64,000 nt of DNA from positions 12,995,349 through 13,059,348 of the forward strand of contig LR990058.1 of NCBI GenBank assembly GCA_905147135.1, written 5' to 3'. Below, piece by piece: positions 47,766 through 59,794 of the stretch; position 1 is the stretch's first letter; each line of letters starts with the position of its first letter. The position numbers and the translations under genes were made by a program. The DNA comes from Blastobasis lacticolella. Taxonomy: Eukaryota; Arthropoda; Insecta; Lepidoptera; Blastobasidae. The notes below the pieces were generated by a model, which worked only from the letters and a program-made list of their open reading frames with translations, made no database searches and had not been told where the DNA came from.

Positions 47766-48926
47766 ATGCACGCTCTGTTGATTTTATTGACACTGTGTGC
47801 TGCTGCGTTGGCGCGTACTGCGCGTAGTAGCGGTAGCAGTGCTAGTGATAGTGATAGTAGTAGTGGTAGTGATAGCGGAAGTAGTAGTGGTAGTAGTGGT
47901 AGTGGGTCTGATGCTTGCGGAGGTGGATATGGTGGATGCGAGGCGGATAAAGGCAGCGGAGGTGGATGTGGTGGATGCGAGGCGGATAAAGGCAGCGGAG
48001 GTGGATGTGGTGGATGCGAGGCGGATAAAGGCTGCGGAGGTGGATGTGGTGGATGCGAGGCGGATAATGGCTGCGGAGGTAAGAAAAAAGGGTGCGACAA
48101 ATCTTCGGGCTGCGGCAGCGGCGAATCTTCCGACGACTCTTGGCTCGACCAAATAGGTAAAGATAACACCAACCCAGTTGGATGTAAAAAGCCGGGAAAA
48201 AATTGTGGAAAGATACAAATAGGTGGAAAGATAAAAATAGGACTAAAACAAGCGAAAGATTTAACACGAAAAGTAGGACTAAAAGAAGCGAAAGATTCAA
48301 CACGAACGCTAATCATGGGACCTTACGCGCCTTCTCTGCCTGAACCAAGAGGACCCTTATATAATTTCGTAATGAACATCTGCAATACGCTGGAAAAAAG
48401 ATTTCTCTATAGAGATTTACCAGAGTACGTTAGAATCCTCAGCAGAAACCTCAACGGGTTGGGAACTGGGCACTACATGAAAAAAACCATAAGGCACTTC
48501 GCGAAGAGCCTAAATAAATTGTCTTACGAAAATGGAGAGGCGTTGATTTTTGAAGTGGAAGACTTCTGCAGGTACGTGCGGGATCCCAATAAGCCACATA
48601 AAACGGAATTCTTCAATAATTGGAATTCAGTCTTGGGCAACAACTACGAATACATGGACAATTACAACTACGACCTTGTCAGATTCGCCGACCACATCTC
48701 GTCGATCAGTAGTATAGATATAAATACACGATACGTGTTTGAAGAAGTTTTACTTAATGTTTTACATCAACAAAATGACGATGCGCGCGAACAATTACAA
48801 GACATCTTTAGAGCAGCTGTAAAGGAATATTACCAAAATACCAGTCCCAGATTCAGTCCACAAGAACTAGTACAGCGATCTGGCAAAACACATTACCATT
48901 CAAAATACCACAACAGGCACGGTTAG
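47766..48926 (+). CDS. Secreted Ser-rich, Cys/Gly-repeat protein, member 4 of local family
   Basis: 386 residues, one exon, tandem paralogue of the 43023 gene. Signal peptide as there, Ser/Asp/Gly block (about 17-48), then four 13-residue repeats of the type GGGCGGCEADKGS (39-bp DNA repeats, about 47911-48077), a Cys/Lys/Ser bridge, ESSDDSWLDQ, LTRKVGLKEAKDSTRTLIM and the helical domain from GPLYNFVMNIC. Ends in KYHNRHG, without the expanded His tail of member 3. The Cys-rich repeats are absent from members 1 and 2 and reduced to a remnant in member 3, so the N-terminal part evolves by repeat expansion while the helical domain is kept. Function unknown; secretion is inferred. Confidence 0.9.
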   Translation: MHALLILLTLCAAALARTARSSGSSASDSDSSSGSDSGSSSGSSGSGSDACGGGYGGCEADKGSGGGCGGCEADKGSGGGCGGCEADKGCGGGCGGCEADNGCGGKKKGCDKSSGCGSGESSDDSWLDQIGKDNTNPVGCKKPGKNCGKIQIGGKIKIGLKQAKDLTRKVGLKEAKDSTRTLIMGPYAPSLPEPRGPLYNFVMNICNTLEKRFLYRDLPEYVRILSRNLNGLGTGHYMKKTIRHFAKSLNKLSYENGEALIFEVEDFCRYVRDPNKPHKTEFFNNWNSVLGNNYEYMDNYNYDLVRFADHISSISSIDINTRYVFEEVLLNVLHQQNDDAREQLQDIFRAAVKEYYQNTSPRFSPQELVQRSGKTHYHSKYHNRHG

Positions 48927-49870
48927 CAAGGTGACACCGCAACTTTTATTTTTGTCAATTGTTTTAAGGAGCTATTATGTAATTCATGAATTATCTGTAA
49001 TTCTAAACTATTTTAACAATATGAGAATCTACACTTACTATTAATTAAAACTGTAGAAACGTGTATAGGTTGTTTGTTTCATATATTTTTGATATTAGCT
49101 ACCATACTCCCAAACCAAATCTACCATCAAAATGTAAATAGTGTATTGGCTATATAGTATAGTGTAGTAGCTCTCCAGACGTTTAAGTGTAAGCTATAAG
49201 TTTGGGAGCAATTTAATAATAAATAAATAAATTTCCTCTCGATCGCTTGAAGATAGTATAGGGTGTATCTACTTACGTAATGTTAGATATGAAGTGCATT
49301 TCGTTCTGCAAAGTCGAAGTGAAATTTTGATGAACATTCATCTAATGGAAAGTGGTAATATCATGACCTCGGCTAGTTTGGCTTTGTAGAGCGTCGCGTC
49401 GTCATTGTTATCACGAATGTGAGTGCGAGTGAGCGACACCCGAAGTGAAATAATTACCACCGACATCTTCAGAAGTGTAACAATATATTTGAAAGAAATC
49501 GCTTTAAGCGATAAGGCCGCCGTTTGCTTTTCTTTTTTTCCTCTGGAATTTTCATTTCATTTCATTTCATTTCAATATTTAGGCCAGGCGCACTCTGGGT
49601 GCGTATTATATTCGGACAAATAGCACATAAGAATACCGAACCCTCGCGCTCTGTAGTAATCTATCTCGCACAAGATTCGTACTAAATCCATACATAAACG
49701 TTCGATAAAATGGCGTGAGACATAGACATGAACCATGCGCTTGTGGTGGCGCAGCATCATAGCGCGGTGCGGCATATAAAGATTAATTAAAATATGCCTC
49801 TTCCAAATGCAGAAACGACTTGCCGCCGCCTCTTCGTTGTCTGAAAACTTCGTTGTCTGGTATACGTTTA
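48927..49870. other. Intergenic, deleted part of second duplicated unit
   Basis: The 3' flank of member 4 matches that of member 3 up to about 49390. From there to 49870 the sequence is unrelated to the first unit, including (TTTCA)n at about 49551-49575. No gene seen. Confidence 0.5.
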
Positions 49871-49990
49871 CGGTACATGCGGTTTTTGCATTGGATGTAT
49901 TGAGGGTTAAAACGAAAAGGCTGAAAGATCACGTTGTGGATAAAAACTCAAGAGAAGAGGTAACGTAAACGGGTACCCTTTACGCTGTAA
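49871..49990 (+). pseudogene. Ionotropic receptor pseudogene, last codons only
   Basis: Reads VFALDVLRVKTKRLKDHVVD, matching VFALEILTHKTKGLKDRIVE at the C-terminus of the intact receptor. A frameshift then leads to an early stop, and about 590 upstream codons are gone. The 3' flank (AAATGTGCTT, CATTAC) also matches the intact copy. Confidence 0.9.
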
Positions 49991-50039
49991 ATGTGCTTAA
50001 CATTACTATGTGGAAAGAGTAACATTAAATTAGTTCCTC

Positions 50040-50260
50040 TCTATCTTTTGGTGCTGAAACCTGGCCTCCGGCTAAGGCTGAACATGGCTGAAATGTGGTG
50101 CTGGAAGAATATCTACTTAAAAATCCCTTGGATCCGCACGAATGTATCTATTCTATGCGAACTCAAGTATCTTCCACCGAAGGTCATATATTTCTTTGGC
50201 GATATCTTTAGAAAGAGCAACGACACCCTTGAGAAACTCATAATCGCTTGATGGCCGTGG
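50040..50260 (+). mobile_element. LINE relic, second duplicated copy
   Basis: Reads AEMWCWKNIYLKIPWIRTNV, ..SILCELKYLP.., FFGDIFRKSNDTLEKLI, the segment after the reverse transcriptase in RTE/Jockey-type elements. The same relic, more decayed, lies at 47370-47560 after the intact receptor. Confidence 0.8.
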
Positions 50261-51611
50261 AAAGCCACCAGGACGCCATAGTCTCATATGCAGGTCATAA
50301 GGGTGCTCTATAGGGCTTCAGTGTCGACACACAGTTACGAAGAAAATGTCGTGAGGATGTGGATAAAAATTAAACAAAATTGTAATTTAAAACATACACA
50401 TATTTATTTTATATCCATTTTCGAAGCAGTAGGTAACACTTTTAAAGACGAAAATTGTAATGTAAAGATTTGTGAACAATAATAGTACGCGGTAGGAAAC
50501 CCGGAACATACCCTTTTAATGAATAATAGTAAAATGCACATTAGGTACCTATTTCAAATATGAACTCTTTAATTGACATAAAACATTTATAAGCCTCTAC
50601 TTACATCTAGACATCTAAACTCCAGTACGTTACTAATTATGATAGACATTGGTCAACATTCATACAAAAATAGACATTAATATTAGTAGCTCTAACATGT
50701 TTCGATTAATTTAGTCGAAGAGATAAATGTAAAAATATGTTTCCTAAACGCCTCCGAACAAAGGCAGAATTTAATAAATTTTACGAAATCATTCATTCAG
50801 TCATTCGATTACAAAACGTTAAATTCATCGCTACCGTGAAAATTCGTATCTTTGAGAGCTATAAATTGATGAATAATTTATATTTCGAAACCTCGTTATA
50901 TTGAAATAACCTTCAGAAGTTCCATCTAGTTGGTTTTAACTAACTGGGGAGATAATTCCCAAGAGAATTTGACCTTTTTCAAACTTTTAATCTATTTAAT
51001 TGAACGATATCTGCAGCTGTAAATATAGAATGACTTAAGTTTTGAAGTAAACTAGATACTTAGATACCGAAATAGTTAAACTGCAATGATAACAGTAAAA
51101 TATCTAAAACTTTAAAATTCGTAGTCGTAGATAAGTCAAGTCAATAGATAAAAGTGACTACTTCGCTGTCTTTAAGGTACTTATGAATAGGTGCGTAAGG
51201 ATTCTTACTGGAAGTTGAATGTTTAAAATTTACTTATGTCTATTATCTAAATAAGTAAATATTTAATACCTAACAAAGATATTCGACAGTTACGTCACCT
51301 AATGGGGTTTTGGAAATACTTCATTTAAGTACTAATTACTATTCTAATAGGCTCCAGGACAATATAACACAGGATAGTACATTTGAAGACTTTCAAATCT
51401 TAAAATAAAATAAATACATAATCGTAGTAATAATACATTTGGATTACACACAAAATATTTCCATAGATGGTGTGCCATAAACTTCAAACGCAACGGTACC
51501 CGAAATTCCACTTTGCTTAAGAAACCGACTATCCCGCTAACCTACATTGGACCGATCTCTGCTCACCACAGCCATGTATCCTTACCTAGTCTCTTCTCTG
51601 ACATTCCCTTA
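50261..51611. other. Intergenic, nothing recognised
   Basis: AT-rich sequence between the IR pseudogene unit and the 3' end of the guanylyl cyclase gene. The cyclase polyadenylation site must lie here. No gene or clear mobile element seen. Confidence 0.5.
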
Positions 51612-54600
51612 TCAAGCGGCTAGGGTAGGAGTGTCTACCACTAAATATGGGGTATGGAGGGAGATTGCAGGTGGTGGGGGTAGCGTTGGGAAGAGAATGG
51701 GATATTGTGGAGGGGGCTGGTTGCTCTGTGACAGTAGTTTCGCTTCGGGTTCCGAGCATTGAAGCAACCAGTAGGTGACCATCCGCCCGCGCCCCTTCAG
51801 CTCCACCTCCCCTCGGCGCTCCACCACGAATGTCCCCCACTGGTCCAGTAGAGCCTTCGTGCTCTCGCTCAGGTGGATCCGTAGAGCTGGAAAGTGGTTA
51901 GTGTTACTCTCGACTATAATTAGAAGTTATAAGTTCTTAATCGCAACAAGACATGATATTTTATAGGTTCTTATTTACATTTTGATACTTATTCTATTAT
52001 AAAATTTTAAACCGCGACTTCATCCGCGTGGAAATAGTTTTTAGGGCCTTTTATGTTTCCCGAACGAACATTTTAAATGTACTACCGAGAGGTCAAGCTG
52101 TATCTCTGGTTCTCCTAACCGAATTAGATGAAACTGTGAAAGCCTCAAGTTTTCGAAAACAATTATACCCTATAATAATATGTTGGCCAGGATAAATAGC
52201 TACACAAATCGATTAGCGTCGAGATGTGATCGAGATTAGCGTGAACAAACAGACAAATAACAATTTAAAAAATTCTTATTTTATTACTATGTTTTTATAG
52301 CCCTAAATTATCTTTTTGTAAATATATTAAATGTACAGACACAATTTTTTTACTGTTGTATAGATTATATATCAGCCCAAAGACCCACTGCTGGGCACAG
52401 GCCTCCCCCAGAGATATCCACAAAGGCCGGTCCTGTGCCTTCCGCATCCAGCTGGTACTTGCGATCTTCACCATGTCGTCGGTCCACCTTGTGGAAGGCC
52501 TACGCTGCGTCTAATCATCTAAAATCAACTAAAATTGATAATCAACCGTGTAAGATACGTTATTACAAATTACGCAAATTTTTACGTGGAATCGATCTTC
52601 CCCACATATCCAGAGTACAAGACACCCTGTATCTATCTGGTGGTACTCACGGTGCCCCGTGGACTCCATCCGGCTGGCGGTGTTGACGGTGTCCCCGAAG
52701 AGGCAGTAGTGCGGCATCTTGACCCCCACCACGCCCGCGCACACCGGTCCCGAGTGGACCCCGACGCGGACCTGAATACCATTTTGTGGTTGTATACTTA
52801 TAAGCAAGCCGACTCGTACTAACAGGTACCGGATTCGAACCCTAGATACCGGATTCAAACCCATGTGAGAATGACTCTTTTCTGAGTTATGTTACTAGTA
52901 CTTTAGTTAAACACTAAGGCGCTGTCCTAATTGGCAGTTGCAACAGGCGGCTTTGAGGTCGCACGACCGTTGCCAATTAGAACAGCGCCTAACCGATGCT
53001 CTTACGGTGAAGGATAAGATCGTGATGAAACCTGAATATTCAGGCGACTTGAGTAACTATGATGTAATCTGGTCAGGTTCCCTTATTAACAGTGTCACAG
53101 AGGTCAGATGGCAGTCGCTCCACTATAATGGCTTGATCTGCCAAATTCTGGATCATGATCGAGATGAACCCCGGACTCGAGCGGGAGCGCCACCAGGACA
53201 TTAACGCTACTTACATAATGTTCAATTGATTTAGGAGCAAATCTCGATGGTAAATAGTGCATATGAGCACAGAATACGTACATGGGCTATTTCGCCTTCG
53301 TAAAGCGTCTTTGTTACACACAATTAAAAGTTTAATTTCAACTTGTGTAGTAATATGCAATAGGTAATCCCAAAATCAAAGTCATCTATCTGTATGGCAA
53401 TGACATCTCACAGTAGAGCCGCTAAAAAATATGAGTGTCAACTTTAACCACCAAATACCCCAAGTAGCATTGTCTTCAATCATCACCAATACCCCAAGTG
53501 AAGTAGCATCTCATGGCCGCTTTCTATTAGGTGGAGCATCCGACCATGTGCCTCCTTAGAAAAAACAAGTTCTCAAATGCAAAACATTTTTTCATAACAA
53601 GCTTGTATCGCACGGTATAGTAATCATAGAGACCATTCCAAAAAGCCCAATGAACTACCTGGAGAGGTTTTCCCTGGAGAGTACAACATGGAGTTCTTCA
53701 AGAAAGGGATTAAAAGGTTTTTACGGGGTCGGCAACGCGTGGGTGATGCCCCTGGTATTGCAAACGTCCATAGGCTGCGGTGACTGCTTACCATCAGGCA
53801 GGCCGCAAGCTTGTTTGCCACCTTAGTGGTATAAAAAAAAAGCGATAATCTCCATCTTGTTGCTTTCATTACTTCCTATGACGCCACCATCAGACCAGCA
53901 CCATGATACCATATTAGCATTGTCATCCAAGTTACATAGCTATACCAAATTTCAGCTCAATTGAACGCCGGGAAGTGGATCAAAAATGGAGATCTTGAAG
54001 GTTTGCAAGATTCAAGGACAAGCGAAGTTAAATAAAATATTTAAATAGAAATCCAAGCGAACCCTCAACACCCTTACCTCAAGCCGATGCGTGGGCCGAT
54101 GCCTGACCACGAAGCTGCGAACCGCCTCCACCACGGCGAGCGCCATCAGGCAGATCTCGCGCGCGTGCTGCGCCCCGTTGCGCTCCGGCAGACCCGACAC
54201 CACCATGTACGCGTCGCCTATCGTTTCAACCTGGTGGGGTTGGGTTAGCTGATTGGTTCATCAGGATTTCCCGATTCATCCTTTCCGACAAGATGTCCGA
54301 ACGAACAACATACTTACGGATTTAGTATGTAAACTCTTTATTGTATAAGAATTAAATACAGAATAGAGAAAAATATAATTTTACAAAGCAAAGGCGAGCT
54401 TATCCCACAATAGGATACCGGATGGGATTTAATCATAGAAATACAGGATTTCAAAAATGCAAGGTTAAGGAATGGGATACTCTTGCCTGCAAATATGTTC
54501 CCAGAACAGTATAATCTGGACTCCTTCAAGGCCAGTGTCAATAGACTAATTGCCTGAGCGCCTACATCCATCGAGTCCCACCAACCTTCAGTATGTTTCC

Positions 54601-57600
54601 TCAATCACATTTGCCAGTTTGTAGTCGCGCCTTGAGAATCCTACCTAGACGTATGTTGTAGAGCCTTGAAAAATAGAAGTGACTGCGAGGGAATTGAGTA
54701 ACTTCACCAGACACAATCAGGATTCTCTCACCTTATATACGTCATAGAACCCGATAATCCTGTCGAAGGTGCTATAGAGGTCGTTCAGCAGATCCACAAC
54801 CTGCATCGGCGTGGATGCAGCGCAGAGCTCCGTGAAGCCGACGATGTCGCTGAAGTACACCGTGACGCACTCGAAGCTCTCCGGCTGGACCATCTCGCCG
54901 GCCATCAGCTGTTGCGCCACCGGCCTAGTCGGATGGCAAAGGGTTAGGACCGGGTAGGTTAGAATTTAGGTTTCATACAAAAAAAATGTAAAACTCAGTG
55001 TCAAACATGCAGACAACCCACCTGGTGTTACAAAGACGTAGAACCGCAGGTGCGTTGTCTATCAGGACCTGGACTGCCTCATGCCTGTCACTGCACTGGC
55101 TACATTAGCCTTCAAGCCGGAAAATACACTGCAAGCACTGTTGCTTGGCGGCAGAAATAGATAATTTTCCTGGGTGAGTACCACCTCAAATTTGACAAAT
55201 GCACCACTTGATAAAGCCGGACGAAACTAATATGCCGCTTGGAATGATTTTGTCTATTCATGCCGCTTGTCATTACACTTATCCATGAAACCGGAACACA
55301 ACAACGCAAGTTTGCTCGACAGCAGAAATATATAAGGTAGCTAAAGTGTCTACGGCCACCTTATCGACAGGTAGAATTATATAATTACCTGGGTAAGACT
55401 TGGTACAACAGCTCCTCTGATCGCCTTTTCTCTAGAGACAGCTGTTCCGTTTTTTCTTCGACCAGAGATTCGAGATTGTTGGCGTATTGTTCCATGCGTC
55501 GGAGGAGGTCGTCCATCAGGTTGTCACAGTATCCCCTAAAACAACGCCATTTTTGTTAGGATGATTCCACGACTGTACACTACGCGCAGACCCTTAAAAC
55601 CCTTTGAGAAACTGTGAAGTTTGGAGATGAACAAATTATATGCTTACTTGCCGACATTCAGCATCTGAGGGCAATGTTTTTTGTTTAATTTTTTTTATTC
55701 TACGTGACAAACGAGCAGACAACTCACCCGATGGTAAGCGGTAACTATTGCCCATAACATCTACGATTTTGCAGTTAGGTTGCAGGCAACAAAAATGCAA
55801 AAATACAAAAACGCAGGTGCATTGTCACCGTGAGGACTAAGATGAAATGCCTCATGTCTGTAATTGCAACTAGACAATTATTAATTTCTACTGAACACTG
55901 AAAATGTGAAGGTGTTTTCTGTTGTATATTATCGACAAGATCTCTAACGCACTTCTAATTTTGAAGGCAAAACAAACCTTCAAGTTTCTAGACAGTTAAT
56001 TTAGAGATTGACCCTGAAACCTTATTTATTTGCAAATTAAGAATACTGATAGAGGCTCAAATCTTGTGGATTATACTTTAATTCATGCACATAATCACTG
56101 ATTTCTGTATTTCGTTCCACTAACGGTTTGTCTATGAGTGAGTCGCATCCCTGTAGACTGAGCTGCTCATTATAATGCAGAATAGATAAGTACTAAACCT
56201 TTGATTCACCAGCTATATTAGCTAATATTTAACTTACGAGGAAGTTAAATATTAGTAGCATCGCGGCTTGCGTATGCTACTTTCGTCTGAACTAACACGC
56301 AGTTGGTACTTTGCAAGAGCATAAGTGCATGACTACCTTAAGAAGCATATTCCCATGCAGTTGCTAAACGGATTATAAAGCATTCATGAATTACATTTTT
56401 GTTTATTATAGGCATAAGGAATACCAAAAACGAGTTCCTGGACCTACGGGACAACTAATGCCAAACTTATTTTGCACCAAATACCCAGTATGTTGCTGCA
56501 GCTGCAAAGGAAAATTTTCTTGAAGAGGTAATAAATGAAAAAATAAATAATTAATTTCAGGTTTTACACATAAAACACGTTAAATAATAGAGTGGGTAAC
56601 ATGTCAAATAAATTACATTACATGCACCTAAGCACTTGTACTGTAGGTACTCTAAGACGCTGACCGAACTGGCAACGGTCTGTTGCCAGGACAGCGCCCA
56701 AAGTCATCCAGTGTCAGCGATCCTCACTTGATATAGTTAGCGTTGATAGCATCGAAGGAGGGCCGGTCGTCAGGCAGCTCGGCCCAGCAGCGCGCGGCCA
56801 GCTCCAGCAGCTCGGCAGCCGCCGCGCCGCCCGCGCCCGCCGCCAGCGCCACCGGCCGGAACGGCGGGCTCTCGCGACCGCACACGTGGGACACTATCTC
56901 TAAGGGGAGATCAATCGCTATCTCATCATCATCATCATATCAGCCGAAAGACGCCCGCTGCTGGGCATAGACCTCCACAAAGGTCGATCCTGTGCCGTCC
57001 GCATCCAGCTGGTACCTGCGATATTCACCATGCGATCATTATCTGTCTGGCGTTAATGTCCCGGTTGTGCTCTCTGCACAAGGACTTGGGGTCTGCCTTG
57101 ACTATCAACCAATGCCAACCAATTTCACTTGAAATGTTATTCGTGAAACAAAATCTTCAAATAACAAAAACTGGAAACTCTGAGGTAGACAAATAAAATA
57201 TGCGATTCCCGTGCAAGCATTTGTGGTTAGCAACCGCAGATTTTGTGTTGAAACTTGCACTCCATAAAACTGCCTTCTATAAATTTCAGTATTATGAATG
57301 AATTAATCTCGCTTGGATAGAGAATATATCACAATTTACAAACAAAACAAACATTGTACTGATTGTGCTCTCGCGCACGAAGGTTTAGGGTCCGCTTTGA
57401 CCATGATCCAGGATTTAGCATATCAGATAATTGCAGTGGAGCGACTGCCATCTGACCTCCGTGACACTACTACAATTGGTGACACTAGTACACTTGCATC
57501 TTTACGTTACGAAGTATGTTTCCCGGCACTACACACTACAACAGCGCCCCAAAATTACAAAAGTTTCTACCAACCTTTACTAGACATGGTAGCAGTATAG

Positions 57601-59744
57601 TGGTGGAAAGGTCCGGCCCTCAGCACAATCTCCTCCAGTATGATCCCGAAGCTATAAACGTCCCCCTTGAGTGAGGCGACCGCTCCGGGATACTCGCTGC
57701 CCGGGATCAACTCCGGCGCTGTCCAGAGCAACTCTGCAATGGAACGTTTAGTAAATGAAGGTATTCGAGGTGTCAAGGCCTTAAATACATATATACAGTT
57801 TCTTTTTTCTTTAAGTTTCAATTTAATGTAGGTAATGCGAAAACACAAATAATACACAGGTACGAAGTTTAAATGGCCCAATTTTTTATACCATTAAGGT
57901 ACAAGTTACGGCCAGAGTAATGGGTAATATTCTCGTGTTACATGGCAAAGAAGTGAGGAAGTGGAGTGTTAGAAGACTACTGCACTATTTTTTAGCCGTG
58001 TGGGTCAACCAGTAACCAGTACCTCCTGCAAATCTTCATAAGGTTGACACCTCCCGTCCTACATCCCTCGCTCCTCTTCCTCTCCTATTCCTCCATTCTC
58101 CTCACACGGTACCAATATTCGTATGCAAACTATACATACTATAATAATAGGTGTCATCCTTGATCAGCTCCGTGGGCGTGCAGAGCGTGTTGAGGCTGTA
58201 GTCTGAGATCTTGAGCACGAACCGGCCGTCGATAAGGCAGTTGGAGGAGCGCAGCTTGCCGTGGGCTCCCAGGCCACCGTGCAGGTAGCACATGCCCTGA
58301 GGGGGTGAGGGTAAGGTAGAATAATTTAATAATAAAACTACATACTAAATAAATAAATACCGTCACAGGACCCTAATCTGTTCAATTAGTCTCCGAGTCC
58401 CCAGCGAAAGACCTTGGTCAACTTCGACAACTACCTAAATTCGCACTAGGCTAATATATCTATCATTGAAATATTTTAATGCAAGCGAATGGAAGGCCGT
58501 GTGGTGTCCGGCAGAGTAAAATAGCACCAACCTCTTATATTCGTGGGTGTCGTACAAGGCGACTAATGTTTTCTAGGCAAAATATCTATAGTCTCCATAG
58601 TCTAGGAAATGGGCAGCAGCGTCTTCCATTGTTGCATTTATACACTGCGATCTCCAACCCGCCTGCCAAGCGCGGAAGTTATGGCAATGACCTCCCCTTT
58701 CGTGGGAGAGGCCTCTAGTCCTGCAGTGGACTGTTATGGGCTGCGGTGATGAATGTACGCGACTATGAAAAGGAACTATTTATTCAACCCGTGAATCACC
58801 TGAATCACCGTCGCCCATATGACTTACTCTTGTTTCTTATCGGGTTTTATGAAACGCAAGCGGCCAACGTAAGAGAAGAAATCCTTCGCATTTAACCACA
58901 TACATAAAAGGCGTGACGCCACATTCTTCCGTTTAGCATGGTTCTGACAAACCTCTCTGTCTCGCTTCTTCCACGCTTGGTGTGCGCCTTCTCATACATA
59001 CCTGACAATTTATGTTACTCTTGCCCAGATCTTTCTTTAAAATATCATCGTCCGATACGATACAACCACATACTTGAACAATATCATGCACGAGCGAAGT
59101 CCTGAAGCTCCAGTCCAGTTGCAGGTCCTCATTGGCCAGTACGTCCTTCAAGGAGCCTTTGGGGCAGTACTCCGTGAGTATGAACACGAGCGGGCAGTCG
59201 ACGCACGCGCCGATGAACCGCGCCGTGTTCTCGTGAGACACGTTGCGGGCCTAGAAAGGGACTTGGCTTTTAAAGAGTTGTACTGATTGAGAAATATATT
59301 AACTAGAACCAATAAGATATGAATTTGATCAAACATAGGGACAAAACTACAAAAATATAAATACAATTTTTTCTTTTCACTAAATTATTGTTTTTGCAGA
59401 GCGGGCAGGAATGGCACAAAATCGATGGGTCGTTTACAAATTAAGTACCTATCATCAAGAATGTACACCCTTTTTGATCCTCCACCACAGCCTACAGTAA
59501 TACCAAAAATATTTGCGATTTTTTTATAATAAGGTATGTGATTTAAAAGAGCAATAGGATCAACCTGCTTGATCTCCCAAAGCAGCTTCTTGTTGAGGTC
59601 CAGCTTCTTCCTGTGTATCTTCTTCACGGCTACCCGGTTGCCCTTGTAGAGGCCCACGGTGAACGCGGCGAGCGTGAGGGAGGGCGTGCTGCTGACGCCG
59701 GACACCGCGCCCGAGCTGCCTCGCGCCGACCAACCCAGGGATAC
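51612..59744 (-). CDS. Receptor guanylyl cyclase, intracellular part (5' partial)
   Basis: Membrane guanylyl cyclase making cGMP from GTP. Ten exons join in frame: 59565-59744, 59074-59250, 58140-58296, 57575-57733, 56728-56899, 55389-55535, 54732-54924, 54078-54230, 52651-52771, 51612-51886, giving 577 codons plus stop. Kinase-homology domain (1 to about 285) keeps VAVKK but has [10 protein letters not shown] in place of the catalytic HRD loop and SDY for DFG, so it is a pseudokinase, as in all receptor cyclases. Linker coiled coil (about 290-330), then the cyclase domain with FSDIVGFT and TIGDAYM (metal Asp residues), VET Glu and YCLFGD Cys (guanine recognition) and NTASRME (Asn, Arg); all expected catalytic residues are present. 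Pro-rich tail. Closest in style to insect Gyc32E, but I do not assign a symbol. Ectodomain and membrane exons are not seen to 64000. Confidence 0.95.
52365..52515. mobile_element. LINE 3'-end fragment
   Basis: TATCAGCCCAAAGACCCACT, CATCCAGCTGGTACTTGCGA and CCACCTTGTGGAAGGCC. In the cyclase intron, same family as 35700-35810. Confidence 0.6.
52917..52990. mobile_element. MITE, family 6, short copy
   Basis: Ends AGGCGCTGTCCTAATTGGCA and TGCCAATTAGAACAGCGCCT with a short middle. It lies directly against the SINE that follows. Confidence 0.8.
52991..53208 (+). mobile_element. SINE family A body
   Basis: From AACCGATGCTCTTACGGTGA to GGACATTAACGC in sense orientation. The tRNA-like head is separated or displaced by the adjoining MITE (B-box-like GGATTCGAACCC on the other side, about 52830). 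Confidence 0.7.
53630..53835 (-). repeat. Dispersed repeat, family R2
   Basis: GAGTACAACATGGAGTTCTT and GGGGTCGGCAACGCGTGGGT closely match 42160-42370. A weaker partial relative occurs at about 54460-54570. Confidence 0.65.
55064..55380. repeat. Degraded LINE/SINE module, two pieces
   Basis: TTCAAGCCGGAAAATACACT followed by GTTGCTTGGCGGCAGAAATA, then about 180 bp on GAAACCGGAACACAACAACG and CAGCAGAAATATATAA. Two diverged copies of one lepidopteran repeat, in the cyclase intron. Confidence 0.5.
56655..56698. mobile_element. MITE, family 6, minimal copy
   Basis: About 44 bp: AGACGCTGACCGAACTGGCA, then GGTCTGTTGCCAGGACAGCG. Only the terminal arms remain. Confidence 0.55.
56935..57470. mobile_element. 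LINE 3' piece plus SINE family A pieces
   Basis: 56935-57035 carries (ATC)n, GCTGGGCATAGACC and CATCCAGCTGGTACCTGCGA. 57042-57105 and 57350-57470 carry antisense SINE family A tails (TTGACCATGATCCAGGATTT). All within one cyclase intron. Confidence 0.55.
58494..58760 (-). repeat. Dispersed repeat, family R1 (inverted)
   Basis: GGCCGTGTGGTGTCCGGCAG at the left and TGGACTGTTATGGGCTGCGG at the right. Complete copy in reverse orientation. Confidence 0.7.
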
Positions 59745-59794
59745 CTGCTGATATAATTAGATAAATAAATTAATATGCTTGATTAATCCACACA

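Noticed and set aside
47750..48316. 188-codon minus-strand ORF opposite secreted member 4
   Set aside because: Pro/Ser/His repeats are the antisense of the Gly/Cys and Ser repeats. The sense frame has a signal peptide, TATA box and paralogues.
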